Source of the DNA: Quercus robur
Lineage: Eukaryota > Streptophyta > Magnoliopsida > Fagales > Fagaceae
DNA: 64,000 nt
Assembly: GCF_932294415.1 (NCBI RefSeq)
Contig: NC_065535.1
Location: 84,589,862-84,653,861, forward strand
Direction of reading: 5' to 3'
The first letter of the stretch is position 1. Every line of letters begins with the position of its first letter. Positions 34,952 to 48,500 of this stretch are shown here, one piece after another. Under the pieces are notes generated by a model that worked only from the letters and a program-made list of their open reading frames with translations, ran no database searches and was not told the DNA's origin. A program made the position numbers and the translations under genes.

Positions 34952-36080
34952 GGTTTCAGCTCTTTTCTCTCACTTTTCTGCGGGAGAGAGAAAGATATGG
35001 GGGAAGATCATATGTGATCTAGGGGAGAAGTTGCATGCAAGCCTTTTGTAATCTTCTGCTACATCCAAATTTATAGAGAGGAAGATTTTGACTAGTAAAT
35101 GACCCCCAGCATAGTCATGTGACTTGCATTTAATTACATTTGAGTAAAAGACTGGTCACTGCTATCGATAATCACAATATGTTAAGCACTGATGAGCTTT
35201 TAACAGCCAAAACAAAAAAAAGTTGGCCACTTGGCCCTATATATGGGCGCTATCGGTGGAATAGTGTACCAAAAAATCCCATATTGCTATCATGATGTTC
35301 GTCACTGGAACTAAATAAAGGTCTGGGGGAAAAAGAAAACTGAGTTATATAAATCAATTAGAACTTGATTGTGCTGAAGTTCACTATAGTAAACCTTTTG
35401 GAACTACATGGTCGCGAATGATGGTTAGCTTTGATATATACTCTTGAGAAAATTTATAATTGTACTGTCTCTGTAAATCAAGCAACAGCTGACCATCATT
35501 CTTATGAGGAGCACGTATAATTTTAATTACGAGTTGTAATATTGCTAATAGAAAAAAAATTTGTTTTGACCCACTTGTTTTTTAATTTTTGATAACCTTA
35601 GATTTTTCATTAAAAATAAATTAACTACAAGGTTTTTTGCAACCCATATTTGTTAATTATGTAGCAAAATTATTAATTAATTATCAACTTATCTCAAATA
35701 TTATGTGATGTATGATATAACCAAGAAATGCATGCACCAAATCATAAAGTAAGAAAATAAGAAAACAATAGTTTAGATTTTGGACAAAGTGAAAAATCGA
35801 TGAAACAACTCTTCAAAGAAAAAAAACACTGTGGGGCAAAGACAATCCTACAGAAAAGCCACTACGAAGAAATAGTTAAAAATATATTGTATACATTAAA
35901 TATACAGATACTTTTGTAACCTAGACCCTTTATGTAACCTCCGATAATGACCTTTTTGACTTTCTACTGCAATAGTCCCAAAATCTCTGAAATCTTTTTA
36001 TGGTAATTTAATCCACGTGAACCAAAACCTCTAGCACACCCAAGGCACCTCCTTGTTGATTTCGTGTATAGGGAACCTCA
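34952..36080. other. 5' flank of beta-prime and AT-rich spacer
   Basis: Up to about 35,320 this matches the 5' flank of pseudogene beta. A minus-strand CATATATAG box near 35,237-35,245 could be a TATA box, some 290 bases before the start codon; this is inference. 35,400-35,490 resembles 6,300-6,400 upstream of copy alpha. The rest shows no gene. Confidence 0.55.
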
Positions 36081-36210
36081 TTGGAATAAAACTAAGTGCT
36101 TTCACAAAATAAAACACTCTCTGGCATAATAAGATGACTGAGCAAAGAATGAGGTTTTTTCTATGAAGTACAAGAAGAAAAGGCCGAAGGTTTTCTCTCT
36201 ACATAGCATA
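36080..36210. repeat. Right end of duplicated block (copy 2)
   Basis: Matches 21,650-21,791, with TTTTTTCTATGAAGTACAA and GGTTTTCTCTCT(A)CATAGCATA. The match ends at AGCATA (36,205-36,210), the same hexamer at which 21,786-21,791 switches into exon 2 of alpha-prime. Confidence 0.55.
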
Positions 36211-36307
36211 GATTATGGTATCCTTTTCTCTGTTTAGGCTCAAGAAGAAAAGATATGTTTAGCTCTGGTATATCTTCTGAAAGTTCAAATAGTGTATAAA
36301 ACACTCT

Positions 36308-37350
36308 TGAACGTTTAGACCCCCAATAACAAAAATATCAATTCAAGCTTTGTGACAAACAATAAGTGTGCGGAATATGAACACAAGCTATAAACAGAAT
36401 TGGTAAACAATCTAAGCCAATTAAAATCACATCCACAACAGAAAATAAAAGGCAAAGATTAAGGGAAGAGAGATACAAACACAAGGACAACACAACGATG
36501 TGTTATCGAAAAGGAAACCGAAGCCCTCGGCGTAAAACCTCTCCGTCGCCCTCCAAGTGGTAAATAATCCACTAGAAAATGTAGTTGGGATACATGAACA
36601 GCAATAGACCTTCCAAACTTAATCTACCCAGTGTACCTAAACCCTCCAAGCTTCTTGCTCCAACGAGATTGTGCCGAACCTATTTCTTTTCTAGCTTCCC
36701 AGATTCCGCAACTTGACCATAGCATCAACCAATGTGAAATTGGTTCCTTTCTAACTGCTTTCCAGAACACCAAACAGCCCTCTCACAGTAATGGATATGG
36801 TGAGAAAAGGTTTTGGTAAAAGGCCTCTCAAAGATTTAACAATGGAGAGGAAGAGAGTAGAGGAATTTGAAGAGTCTCTTATGTGAAGATTGTGGATGAA
36901 TTAATCTTATTTTGCTCTAGGGTTTCTCTCTCAAAATTCTCTCTGAAAGCTCTCTTTCTTTCGTGGGTATAAGGGGTATTTATACTGAGGTGAGAATGAA
37001 ATGTGAAGAGTTAGGTTTTTCAAAACAAAGCTGACTCGCGGCTTGACTGAGTCGCGAGATCCAGCCGCTAGATAACTGAACAGCCAGTTGTCCTATTTTA
37101 TCCTGTAGTGTTCCAGCTAGTATGACGCTTCAACTTCTAGCATGCCTGACACGTGCAGCTTTTGGCGGCTTGCAGCCGCGAGTCACCCGCGAGATCCAGT
37201 CGTGAATCTCTGTTTTTCTTGCACACTCTTTAGCATTTCTTCACACTATCTCACTCACTACCCTTACAAGAATCTCACCTAAATACAGGGTTACTAATTA
37301 CTGAAATACAAGCAAATTTAGCATGGAATAAAGCTAATAAGATGGTTGAT
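36308..37350 (-). mobile_element. LTR-like sequence, boundaries partly defined
   Basis: Begins TGAACGTTTAGACCCCC, like the start of the LTR at 27,225 (TGATAGTTTTTAGACCCC). It contains TGTTATCGAAAAGG and AAAGATTTAACAATGG blocks shared with 49,730-50,090, and a minus-strand TATAAATACCCC near 36,978. The far end and target duplication were not found. Confidence 0.5.
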
Positions 37351-39160
37351 TAAATTCAACCTTACATCTTCCTTTCATTGCCTTTGAAAGTTATGTTTCA
37401 AATAGTTTATGTAGAGTAAGATTTTGCTTAAATATGGCTAAACCCTAGTACAAACCACCCCCTCCCCCCTTTTTTATTAATTAGGAACTCGAATTGTGAC
37501 TATTCGCTCAATCAAATTAAATTGATTCTAGCTTGAGCAAGATTCTCAGACTCAACATAGTTATGCCAACTTCAAATAGCTATATCACTCGATCATTTTG
37601 TTATCTATGAATAGCTTCTAACTCATACTCAACTTTAACACAATTTGTTGATACAACCCAAATTTAACACTTAGATTTGCTAACAAATCTATGAACCTAC
37701 ACGCTCATTAATGCATGATTGAGAATATTAATAACCCTTCTTTAGTCCTAATGCTTTCACAAGATAACAGACAAATGACCCTGAGCATAATAAGGACATA
37801 ATAACCAGGTAAGGTGAAGCTTACGGTGCATGAAAATAATAATAATAATAATAAATTGGTTTTGAGGTAAGTGTTTGATCAGAAACTCCTTGAGTCTGCT
37901 GCGCTTTGATTTCACAAACTTCTTGAGACTGCTGCAGTTTGATTGATATGCAAGCTATATGATGCTAAAAGTCCAACCAGATCATGAAGAAACCCTATAG
38001 TTTACGTCAAGATGCTTTGGAAATTGTAATAAGCATTGGCATTGGCATTTTGCAATGGGGATTTTCAACTTTTTTTTTTCTCTTTGCCGCCCGGGGGGAG
38101 GGGATTGTTGCCACTTCGCAGCCTAACAGGTGATGAGTCGACCGGTTCGAGTAAACAGTGTCAGTGATACGTAGACTTTTGACCATTTGAGTAATTTACA
38201 TGCAAGTAAAAAAATATAGTTGTCATATTTGGTATGATAGATTTCAAAAGGACAAACGCTTACTATAAGCTTATGATTTTATTCTCAGAAAATAATTTTG
38301 AAGGAATAAAAGCTTTGATGACATGCTTTCATTATCATTAATTAGCTAAGAGATTTTTTTTTTTTTTTTTTAGATAAGCGTTGTTAGCTAGAGTCGAAGA
38401 ACACAAAAAAAATCGACAAATTCGTTTGAATGTTTTTAGAAAACACAATATTTTCAAAAATATTACAGATTTAGTAAAAGCTTTCCCCAATATGTTCCCA
38501 CACTAGTATTTTTTCATTTCTTTTACCTTTTTTTTTTCTTTTTCTTTTTTTTTTTCATCCATGAAGCAGTTGATTTAAATATTTTAGCCAACACTTCGAT
38601 GTTGCCCGCAAGGAATTCATTCGTGTAAGTACCCAATAAGTGTGATGCATGATGGTTACACATGCCCGAAGATTAGTCAGATACTTTAAAATGTTGGACA
38701 CTTATGTCAACAAAAACACACATATACACACAATACTATGAAGCTATTTCAGCTTTATTTTAACAGTTTTTATAAATTTTTTGTGCATACAGCAAAATAA
38801 ATTTTAGAAACATATTTTTTTGTTGAATGATGATAAAGTTTTCCCTAAATCAAGAATAGCTTGAAAACATAAAAGAAACTCCCTTAATTGAAGACAGTAC
38901 ATCTCTCAAAATGATCTGAAATTGATTCTCCGAAATATTTTCCCTAATTAAAGAAATTCCTATTATAAATTCTAGGAACTTCAATTGTTTTTGAGGGGTG
39001 TTGGATGATTATATTTCTAATATAGGACTCCATAGTCATCCAATGATCAAGATCAATGTTGACCTAATAGAAAAAGGAGACCAATTAATGTATAATGCCT
39101 AGCAACGATCGCAAGAAACTATATATCAAGCCTAGTTATGGTAGCATGGACCAAAATCAT
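37351..39160. other. AT-rich intergenic sequence
   Basis: No gene is seen. It contains a GCCGCCCGGGGGGAGGGG patch (38,086-38,103), T runs near 38,350 and 38,530, and an (AAT) tract near 37,830-37,853. Confidence 0.55.
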
Positions 39161-39164
39161 CAAA

Positions 39165-39345
39165 CCATGTGATGAACCTCAAAAGGTTGATATTGTTATG
39201 GCAGTGAAATAAGCACTGATTCTCACTCTTAAGATGAGTTGGAAGAAAATTTTGGTTGAAAGAGATGCCTCACTGGTAATGGACCCTCTAAAGAAACGTG
39301 GAGTTGAAGTAACCACCATGTATTATAAAGTCATATGTAGTCAAC
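39165..39345 (+). pseudogene. RNase H-like fragment of a retroelement
   Basis: The plus-strand frame reads DIVMAVK, a stop, then ALILTLKMSWKKILVERDAS followed by LVMDPLKKRG. This resembles the middle of an RVT_3-type RNase H domain (ALALR-W-KKVLVEGDS-LVVDAL). It is short, has a stop and no neighbours of the same element, so it is a relic at best. Confidence 0.4.
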
Positions 39346-39669
39346 AGAAGAAGTTGTAAAACAAAAGGATTTTTTTTCTTGTCTTTGTATCTTTTTTTAG
39401 AGTTAATACGTTGGGTAATTTTGTCGCACATGAGCTAGGTCATATAGGCCTAAAAATCATTGTATTCGAGTTTATTTAACCCTTCTCTCTTTTCTGCAAG
39501 GCCATAGTCCTACTACATTATTCAAACAAAGAGTAAAACTGTTCAATAGTCAAAAGGAAGAAAGCGGACAGAATTTTGCATATAAGCTCTAAATTAAGAA
39601 AAAGCCAACCAAAGAAGAACAAGATTCTCATATTACAGTAGGAAAATATAAGGTCATTCTAGGCCTGAT

Positions 39670-39703
<34 letters not shown>

Positions 39704-40104
39704 GGAATGCCCAATTTATGAGAGTTTTTTTCCTTCTATAAAAAGAAAATTGTGAGGGTTTTTTTATGAATATATACAAATGTAAGCACCTTTTTTTTTT
39801 TTTGTTAAAGATCAAAGGCATTGCAAGTTTCAGCAATGGTTCAATTTCAACAATGGTCTAGCTACGTACAGTACGACATGTAGTTTAGACTAAGCTTCTA
39901 TCTTCTGTTATACTACAAGTCGTTAGCTCTTAATTAGTTAGAGAGTAGTCACGTGTCATCTTGTAATTCATTGATTTAATATTTTGTTAGATAGTTAGTT
40001 TCAGGCGGTTACTTAGATGAATTAGTTAGTTTTCTTTGCTTCTTCTATATATGTTTTGTCATTCTCATCATTCATTCTATATATGTTTTGTCTATACTAT
40101 ATTA
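39346..40104. other. AT-rich intergenic sequence with TA microsatellite
   Basis: A (TA)n tract at 39,671-39,701 and T runs. I see no gene; the frame at 40,036-40,260 begins here and runs into the Helitron. Confidence 0.55.
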
Positions 40105-40430
40105 TCTATACTATTATTTAAGGGGCTTCCTCTGTTTGGATTCCTTATTTTTTTAGTTCAAAAATGCCTCACACCCCTATATTTAAGTAGAGATAAAATT
40201 AAAGGACAATCCGGTAAAAATGCAACTCTAACTCCCACTAAAATATTGCCTAAAAAATAGGACAACTCTCTTATTAATTTTCAAATTAATTTATTCCCTT
40301 ATAAATTAGATTTTCAAAATAAAAATTATATATATAAAAATGCTACCCTACACAGTATTTTTTTCTACAAAATAAGACCACAAAAAAAAAAAGCCTCATC
40401 GCACGCGCGAAGCGCGTGTGATGAGGCTAG
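40105..40430 (+). mobile_element. Small non-autonomous Helitron
   Basis: 326 bp. Starts TCTATACTATTATTTAAGGG after A (40,104). Ends in a strong hairpin, GCCTCATCGCACGCGC-GAA-GCGCGTGTGATGAGGC, and then CTAG before T (40,431). The 5' TC, 3' hairpin plus CTRR, and insertion between A and T without target duplication are the Helitron signature. No coding capacity. Confidence 0.9.
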
Positions 40431-40508
40431 TTATTGTTTAAGCAACTTCCCTTTTTTGGGATACAAATTTTAATATTTTTAAACAAAATTAAAGGACAAT
40501 CCAATAAA

Positions 40509-40545
<37 letters not shown>

Positions 40546-40550
40546 AACTC
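40431..40550 (+). mobile_element. 5' part of a second Helitron copy, head to tail
   Basis: Directly after CTAG the sequence restarts with TTGTTTAAGCAACTTCCC, similar to the first copy's TATTTAAGGGGCTTCCTC. AAATTAAAGGACAATCC then follows, also present in the first copy (40,197-40,213). It fades into a TA microsatellite (40,516-40,543). Confidence 0.6.
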
Positions 40551-40707
40551 CTAAATGTGGGATTACCAAATCATAGCACTCTCCTAATTGGTTGAGCTTC
40601 AAATGTATTCAATTTGTTTCTTTCTCAGTTCCTCTCTATTCAATTTCATTCTACTCTATACCATCGTCATTATTTTTTCTTAATTCAATATCCAAGGAAA
40701 AAAAAAA

Positions 40708-41946
40708 GGGTAAAATATCATTTTCATCCCTAAACTATTATAAAAGTTTGTTTTTCGTCCCTAAACTTTTAGAAGTTTTATTTTCATCCCTAAACTTTGC
40801 AAAGCGTTCTGATTTTCGTCCTTCTGTCTATTTCTGTTAGTTTTTTGTCTTATGTGTCTTGACAGAGTGCTGATGTGGTATCTGATTTGGACTAATTTAT
40901 TTTATTTAAAAAATATGGACACGTGGCAAAGACTTATTGGCTTACATTGGAACATTTTTTTAAAAAGGCCAAAATCACCCCCCACCAAAACTCTAAGGAG
41001 TCGTTTGGTAACGTTGTTTTAACAACGTTGTTTATATTTTTTGGAAATACAAGTGGGTGAAAAAATGTGTAAAAATGCGTATAATATTGTTTAAAAACTG
41101 AAAACATGTTGTTAAACTCCTATACTAAACGGCCCCTAAGTCTCAGGCATGCCGGCGTTAACCCAGAATCCTTAAACCATGAAAACCCACCACCCTCACT
41201 CATTGAAAACCTTAAACCGGCGTCCCTAATCACCATTAGTTTCTGCCGTTGTCGAAGTTACATAGTGCTTAGTGCTTACCATGTGCCGCAAGCCAACCAA
41301 ATTTATTAAAGCCACTCAAATACAACACGTAGTTCGTCAATGTGTGATGGAGTCTTCAACAATAGACACTAGGGACCAGTAAATCAGTTTATATAAGATA
41401 TCCAATGGAGTCTTCATAATAGCACAACAACCCCAATAAACCCATACCCATCAAGTTATAGAAACAGTATATATACATTCAATAAAGCTATAAAGTAACA
41501 AATAAACAAATTTTACCTTATAAGGGAGTGATTAAACGTCTAGGACATTGAAGTTATTTTGCTAATTTTGGTCGCCGATTGGGCTGTTGTTGTCGGGGCC
41601 AAGGTTTCACAGTGAAAAAGGTTTCACGAATGGAAGGAGTGAAGGTCCAGGGAGTGAAAGGTGATTTTGGCCTCTCTCTTCTTCTTTTTTTTTTTCTTTT
41701 TTTCCACTTAAGCCAATAAGTCATTGCCATGTGTACATATTTTTTAAAATAAAATAAATTAGTCCAAATCATATACCACATCAGCACCTTGTCAAGACAC
41801 ATAAGACAAGAACTAACGGAAACAGGCAGAGGGACGAAAATCACAACGTTTTGCAAAGTTTAGGGACAAAAATAAAATTTTTAAAAGTTCAGGGATGAAA
41901 AACGAACTTTTGTGATAGTTTAGGGACGAAAATGATATTTTACACC
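40708..41946. mobile_element. Mutator-like element with inverted repeats of about 250 bp
   Basis: The arms GGGTAAAATATCATTTTCATCC and the complement of GGACGAAAATGATATTTTACACC pair over about 40,708-40,965 and 41,700-41,946. They include three TCCCTAAACTTT-type repeats and a GACACATAAGACAA block. Flanks are A-rich runs, compatible with a 9-bp duplication but uninformative. A smaller element with GTCGTTTGGTAACG / complement-of-TATACTAAACGGCCCC ends is nested at about 40,997-41,140. No transposase is seen; the interior (41,140-41,690) has no recognised gene fragment. Confidence 0.75.
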
Positions 41947-43588
41947 AAAAAAAATCTCTACTTACAGAAACAAAAAAGTAGAAAACATCATATTCATCAA
42001 GTTTTTCTAATTGCTCATGGTCAATAGGTATGTACATCACTCTTTTCTAATTTGGGTTTTTTTTTTTTTAATATATATTTATTTTAAGAAATCAACAGTC
42101 TTCTAACAAAATTTTATCATCGGTATTGATCACTCAATCAACCATATTGTACTCAACACTCCACATGTCAAACTGAAATTTTCTGATTTAAACTTTGAAA
42201 AAACATTGCAAATACTTGAATTACAGAAAGTTTTTAAAATCTACTTGAAAATTTTTCTTTGAAAAAGATATAAAAGAAAACCAAAAATCCTTTAAAAAAA
42301 AATTGCCTCTAAAAAAAATATTGTCTAAACTTGTGAAAAAAAGTGCGGATAATTCTCACAAAATGTATAAACCCTCTCCTCCCCTCCAAATTCTCACAAA
42401 AAACAATAAACGAAAAATAAAATAAAACCTTCCAACTAGGTCAAATTGAACCGATTCATTATTTTGCTCATTTTAGTATCATAGTTTACAATAAAAAATA
42501 GAGAATTGTGAAAGTCAGTGGAAGAGTCAGGATTTCAACTTAGGAAAGGCAAGATTTAAAGAAAATATTAAACAAAAATAACCTAAAAGAAAAAAATCAA
42601 TATCAATAACCAAATGAATAAAAAGTTGTAGACAATTGTAATTGTCATACAAAATTTATAAATGTAAATGTAAACTATAATTTATTTTTCATTGGAAGTT
42701 TAATTTATTGAATAGCCTTTGACCTTCTTTTTTTTTTTTCATATTTTGAAATTGTTGCATAGTCACTAACAAACAAAGTAAAAAATTAATCTAAATACAT
42801 GTTTCTCAAAAAAAATATATATATCTAAATACCTAAAGTTTAAATATCTAATTTGATTCTTTAAATTCAATTGAGAAAATAAATCAATCTAAATATGTTA
42901 AGAATATAGCAATAACCTGTAAAATTGTATACAAGTATATATGTGAAAGTGACAGACAATCAATCATAGTTTACCACATAAAATAGTTGTGAAAAATATG
43001 TATAGTATTAATTGAGGTTGTAGAATAACTCAAATGGTTATGAATATAAATATATATTTTTTGGAGTTAAACACTAAAGTGCAGTGTATGGTAATTATCA
43101 AATTGACAACCTAGACAATTAAAAGCTTAAAAAAGAGAAGTTATATTACTATGGTAACTGTTAAGTGGCGTGAAGAACTGTAAAGCTTTCCTCTTTTTAT
43201 TTTTGGGTGTCAAAGCTGTTTTTCTATAACAAGACAAGCTACTCTTTTTTTCTTTTCTTTTTTCCCTATGTCAAGCATAGCATTTAAGAAAGGAACATAG
43301 ATGCTATAATATCCATGGGACTTTTCAGAAGGACTTTTGAGGACTGAACGGAAGATAAACTTTTAGTAAAATTTAGAAATCAAAATAGTATTTTACCTTA
43401 TATTATTGAAAAAAAATTAATGTACAAAATTTAATTGACAAATAGAGTGCTAAGCCAAAGGTCTTGTAGTTAAATTGGCACCAGCATGTTGTAATTATTT
43501 CTCAAAGAAAAAAAAAAAGTGCTAATATTTTTATGCAGCCAAGGCTAATATTGTCAAACCAAATTAAACCTCGTGGCAATAGTGAGAG

Positions 43589-43620
<32 letters not shown>

Positions 43621-44440
43621 CTTTAAAAGGACAGTTATAGAAGAGGCCGAATCCTAATAGGACTCAGTGAAGTAATAATAATTTGTCAATTTTGGTGTTC
43701 TTATTATTAATTAATTAATATATTATAGTTTTGTTGGATATTTCCATATATACTATGCCTCTTTTCGATATTTTGTAACTAAATTGCCTGTTCTTACAAT
43801 TGCAAAAAAATGTGCAATAAAATCTAGCGTACAAACAATACTCTTTAGCTAATAAGCATTGCTTCGTTGGTTTCGAAACCACCTGATTTACATTTTGAGT
43901 GGTATAGTTGTGGATTTGTGAGGGAGAGGAGTATTCAGGTTCGGGTTTGAGTAGGTGTTTTGTTAGTTTTTAATATGGGTTGTTGACTAGGGTTTGGTAG
44001 TGGCTATTTCAGGTGTTCGACTGTAGTTTGTTGTTTGTTTGGTGGCTCGTGTGGTATATTGGATTTTAGGAAGTCTATGGTGGAGGCCTACTCTAGTTTA
44101 ATTGGTATGTTTGTTTGTTGGATCATGAGGCGGGGTTTGTGGTAGATTGCTTTGGACAATAATGATGGTGGCTGTCCTTTACAGGTTTGCTGACGGTATT
44201 TGTGAAATTGCAAGTTGGACCCCAAATGACGACCCTTTTTTTTTTTTTTTAAGAACAAAATGGGTGAGCGAGGGTGGTCATTGTGGCAGATCTCATGGTC
44301 ATGACCATTAAGGCACTCACCCGCTAGAAAATGTTGAACTGAGCTATAAATACTACTGTCTGGGGTGACAACAGACTTCACCCTAGCCCCAAATGACTTA
44401 TCTACCAATTTTAATTAGTTGATTCAATTATGAATCCAAG
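41947..44440. other. AT-rich intergenic sequence
   Basis: About 2.5 kb with no gene seen. It holds A runs (43,508-43,518; 43,590-43,618) and a G/T-rich patch (43,880-44,060). The minus-strand frame at 44,088-44,408 has no recognisable domain. Confidence 0.55.
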
Positions 44441-45120
44441 GTAGTTAATTTGCGTAATGTTCAAATCAAAATTAAAAGTAAAACACATATAAACACAAAC
44501 ATATAAAAGAGATAAGAATTTGTTCACAAAATGTGAAAACAAAAATACCTATTAAGGAAAAACACTTCAGGGACAAAACCCCCCACAAGGTAAATTTTGC
44601 TATAAGAAGTTGTTGTGGATTTGTGTTACAACCTGTACTCACAGAACATCGTCATATATGTTGACAAACTACGTACCTGAACTCCTCACTCTTGCTAGTT
44701 ACTACAGAGTCTGTCTTGTTTCTTTTGTGTGATCCGTTTTGCAAACAACCATCACTTGTAAGCCAATCCTTTGGCAACTCCAAGAGCTTCTTGAAGATTT
44801 TGAAGTCATTTCTTTGTTTTCAATGAACAAAGTCCAATACACATATGTGGGCAATCAAGGTGGTTGGATCAAATTAAGAACCTCTCTAGGATATTTAATG
44901 TAGAGGTTGCAAAGACAATTGAAATATCCTCAACTTTAATATTTATTTTTGCAGCCGTCTTTATTTCCGGAGATTAGGGTTAAATTTTGGCTTTTATACG
45001 TGAAGGGGCTAGGGTTGAGGTGGTCACAAAACTGCTTTTGAAGGTAAAATTGTGACCTCCATAAATGTATCTTGCAAAGGGCATGTTTATTTTTGTGGTT
45101 GGAAACCGTACTTCAAAGTT
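44441..45120 (-). mobile_element. Possible LTR fragment
   Basis: Composition and motifs resemble the other LTRs on the minus strand: a TATAAAAGCC box (about 44,991), CCCTAATC leader-like sequence and GAACTCCTCACTCTTGC blocks. No ends were defined. The remainder to 45,539 is AT-rich with no gene. Confidence 0.3.
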
Positions 45121-45539
45121 CAGGTTTTTATAACTTCATTCTTTTTTTTTTTTTAAAGTGCAATTTTTTTTTTAAATGATCAAAAATACTTATTTTCAAA
45201 ATATTAAAAAATGGTACCGAGTACCAACATAGACGCTAGTTACTTTATTGACCTACACAGGCAACACTTTTTGGGAGCATAATCATAAATTTAATTCATT
45301 TTTATGTATCTAAATTTCTACAAATCATGATTTCATAAAGAAGAAAAAAAAATTCAGATCTAAATTTAATTCAGATCTTTAATAACAGTATATTCTCCTT
45401 ATAAACCAAATTACATATGCACCCACAAATTTTTTTTTTTTTTTTGATAAATATGCACTCACAATTTGATGATATAATGTCCCTATCTACATGAATCAAG
45501 GCATAAACCGAAGTTATGGTCACATATAACATAGGTGTA

Positions 45540-48500
45540 CTACATAATCCTTTCACAGTTGAGTGTGTATTGGGAATCCAAGATAACAAGAGTGGCACCA
45601 TAGTGAGCCAATGCACCCATGACCACGAAAACATGAAAGATTTGATGACTATGCCCTGCCAAATCGAACCAACCGGGCTTCCACCTCTCTGGAATTCGAG
45701 TAACATAAATAAATGTCCCTGTCAAATAAGATGTGGCCATGGCCAACTCATATGTTAGGGTAGTATTGCGCTGAGGATTACCCCAGTTGATAATAAGAGC
45801 ATGGATTGTAGGGACAATGCCAAATAACCCCATGGATGAGAACAAAAAAGCTCGAAATCCACGATATTTGCTACTTGAAAGTGAAGGAGAAAGCATTGTA
45901 ACAACAGTGAATATGCCCATTGCCGTGATACCACCAAGGTAGACAAATTGCCAAAGAGGGTCACATTCGAATATGTAGTAAATTGGAGGAAAAAAGGAGG
46001 TGATGATCATAATGGTTATTCCAACATAGTCTATTCGCAATAACATGAGGTTTAAGTGGTGAGAGTGACAAGAAAATAGGTGGCAAACACTGCTTGAGAG
46101 GAGGCAAAACATCGAGCCACTCAAGAAGACAAAGAATGGCCACCGTGATGCGGTGGCAATATCCATTTCTGGAGATGTTACATGCTTCAAATCAATGAGT
46201 TTTGTTGTCTCCTGCAAGATTAGTGTTATTAATGTTTGTTTCTTCAAATCAACCAAAATAAATTGGGATGTATTTTAAGTAAAATAGCTTGGAGTGATTT
46301 GATTTGATCATAAGGTAACTTACTACAATGAAATCTTTGGAATTATGAGAAATATTTGTTTCAGCACTATTAAGCATAGACCTGCAAGAACATTACAAAG
46401 GGAATGTGTATATATAATGAGGGACGTGTGATTTCAACTTGATACAAGGATAAATTTTAATCAAGGATGAATATATATGATAAAATTATTGCAAATTTTA
46501 CTGTAAAAAAATTCAAACATAAATAAATGCCTTTATCTAAAAAAAAAAAAATTATTATTACTTTTGAGATTAATGACACATAAGTAAAATTTATGTAGCA
46601 TCATGATTAATTGGCATCAAAAGAGTGCCATAAATAATCATAAATTCTTAGTTGTTGAAAGGAGATTTTCCTAGCATCTAGGTAGGACCTAGGAAAAGGA
46701 TTTGTCCATTTCCTTCATATGGGGCCCACTCTTTATGCAAGAGAAAACAATGCTCTCAAACTACCCAATAAATTTTCATTTAAGTATTTATAACTTATAG
46801 TTACGTTTGGGATTTATTTATTTTTCTAAAACTGAAAACTTTTTACTGAAAGTATTTTAGATCAATGTAGAAACTAGTTGAAATAGTACAGTAAAACCTA
46901 CGAATAGTACCAAAAAGTATAGTGTAACCCATAAATAGTAGTAAAAATAATCTTTGTCAAACGGACACTACATATGCAATAATCTTTGCCAAACAAACAC
47001 CACATATGCAAGCACTTTTCTGCTCATTGAAACCTCGATTTGATAAATATCTAACTTTCTCTATACCTCTGTTTAGTGGGCCTTGACTAGTGAACAAAAA
47101 ATTAGTTGTGCCTACATTTCCCATCAGATTAGTTTATATTCAATCCTGAATCGACAAGTATAGTTCCATCCACATTAAGGATTAGTTAAAAAGCTTTCGA
47201 ACTTGCAAAGCATTCATATCCAGCTTAAATAGCATAATCCCACAAATTTGGCCAATAAACTCCAAAAAAATACATCCACATCAATATGTTATAGTTCTTG
47301 TCCAAATTTAAGACTTAAGAGGCACTATAACTTATGCAAAACATTTTTTTTATTAGTTGCTATGTGTGAAGAGAGTGAAATAATTAAAACATAAGAAATT
47401 TTTTTATTTTAAATAGAATATAAAATAAATAATCAGATGTAAAGTATTTTGAAATGAAGTTAACTAAAATAAGAAATGTAGATTTTTATTCTAAAATAAA
47501 TAGTTATAATATTTGAGTTGAGGTGAATGATCTAGAGGCAATATATGTGACAAAAGATCAAACAATCTAAAACAAAATGATTAACTAATAAGTACACAAC
47601 ATTTTTCAAAACAAAATTTTTACAATATTAAGTTGTCAAGTTATTAATAGTAGACAATAAAATAATATTCCTAACAATGTCATATGAAATAAAAAACGAT
47701 TTATCAATTTTAACATATTGTGTAAAAACATGTTGCACATGTTTGACTGCTAGTTAATTGGCACCACCGCATGTGGTTTTGATTCTACAGGCCGCTCTGT
47801 CGTCTATGAATTAAAATTTCAAATTAAATTTGCTCCAACTGTAACTGTTGAAAACTTTGAATCTTTGATCCAAACCTACTAAAATAATGCAATACTTTAT
47901 TTATAATCAGTATATGTCAGGGGATATTCCCATCAAAGATTCAAATTGCACTATATTTTTAAATCCAGACCCCCAAAAAAAAAAGAAGGTTTTCCTATTG
48001 TTTATCTTTTCTTGAAGCTAAAAGAAAAATCAATATTTAAGTCCCCACAAGTAAAAATTTTCAAAAAGAAATCTTCAGCAAACCTGGTAAAGAAGCCAAG
48101 AAGATCAACAACCTGAGGCACTTCCATCAAATTCGCCAGAGTCAATCCCAAAAATAAAATGAACCCAAGTAAATGCCTGAAAATACGTAAATTGTGAACT
48201 AAATTAAACTAATAATTAAGCACAAACCCTGAAAATAAACATCAAAGTTCATGCATAGACAAATAAGAGAAATGAATTAATTAATTCTATGTTTTTTTTT
48301 AAAAAAATAATAATAAACCAAAGATAAAAACTTTAGACATACGTCCAAACATTGAGAGTTTCATTATGCCAACGAAAAATGCTGAAGAGAGCTTCCTTGA
48401 GAGGCCAATTGGATCTGTAGTAATTGTGTATGAACTCATTGTCCTTCATGTAATCTGGCAACTCCCAAAACGACACCAGAGCAAACCGTTTTGTTTTTTC

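Noticed and set aside
44088-44408. Minus-strand frame of 106 codons
   Set aside because: No domain, no splice partners and a lysine run from an A tract; I also considered a small nuclear RNA here and saw no matching motif.
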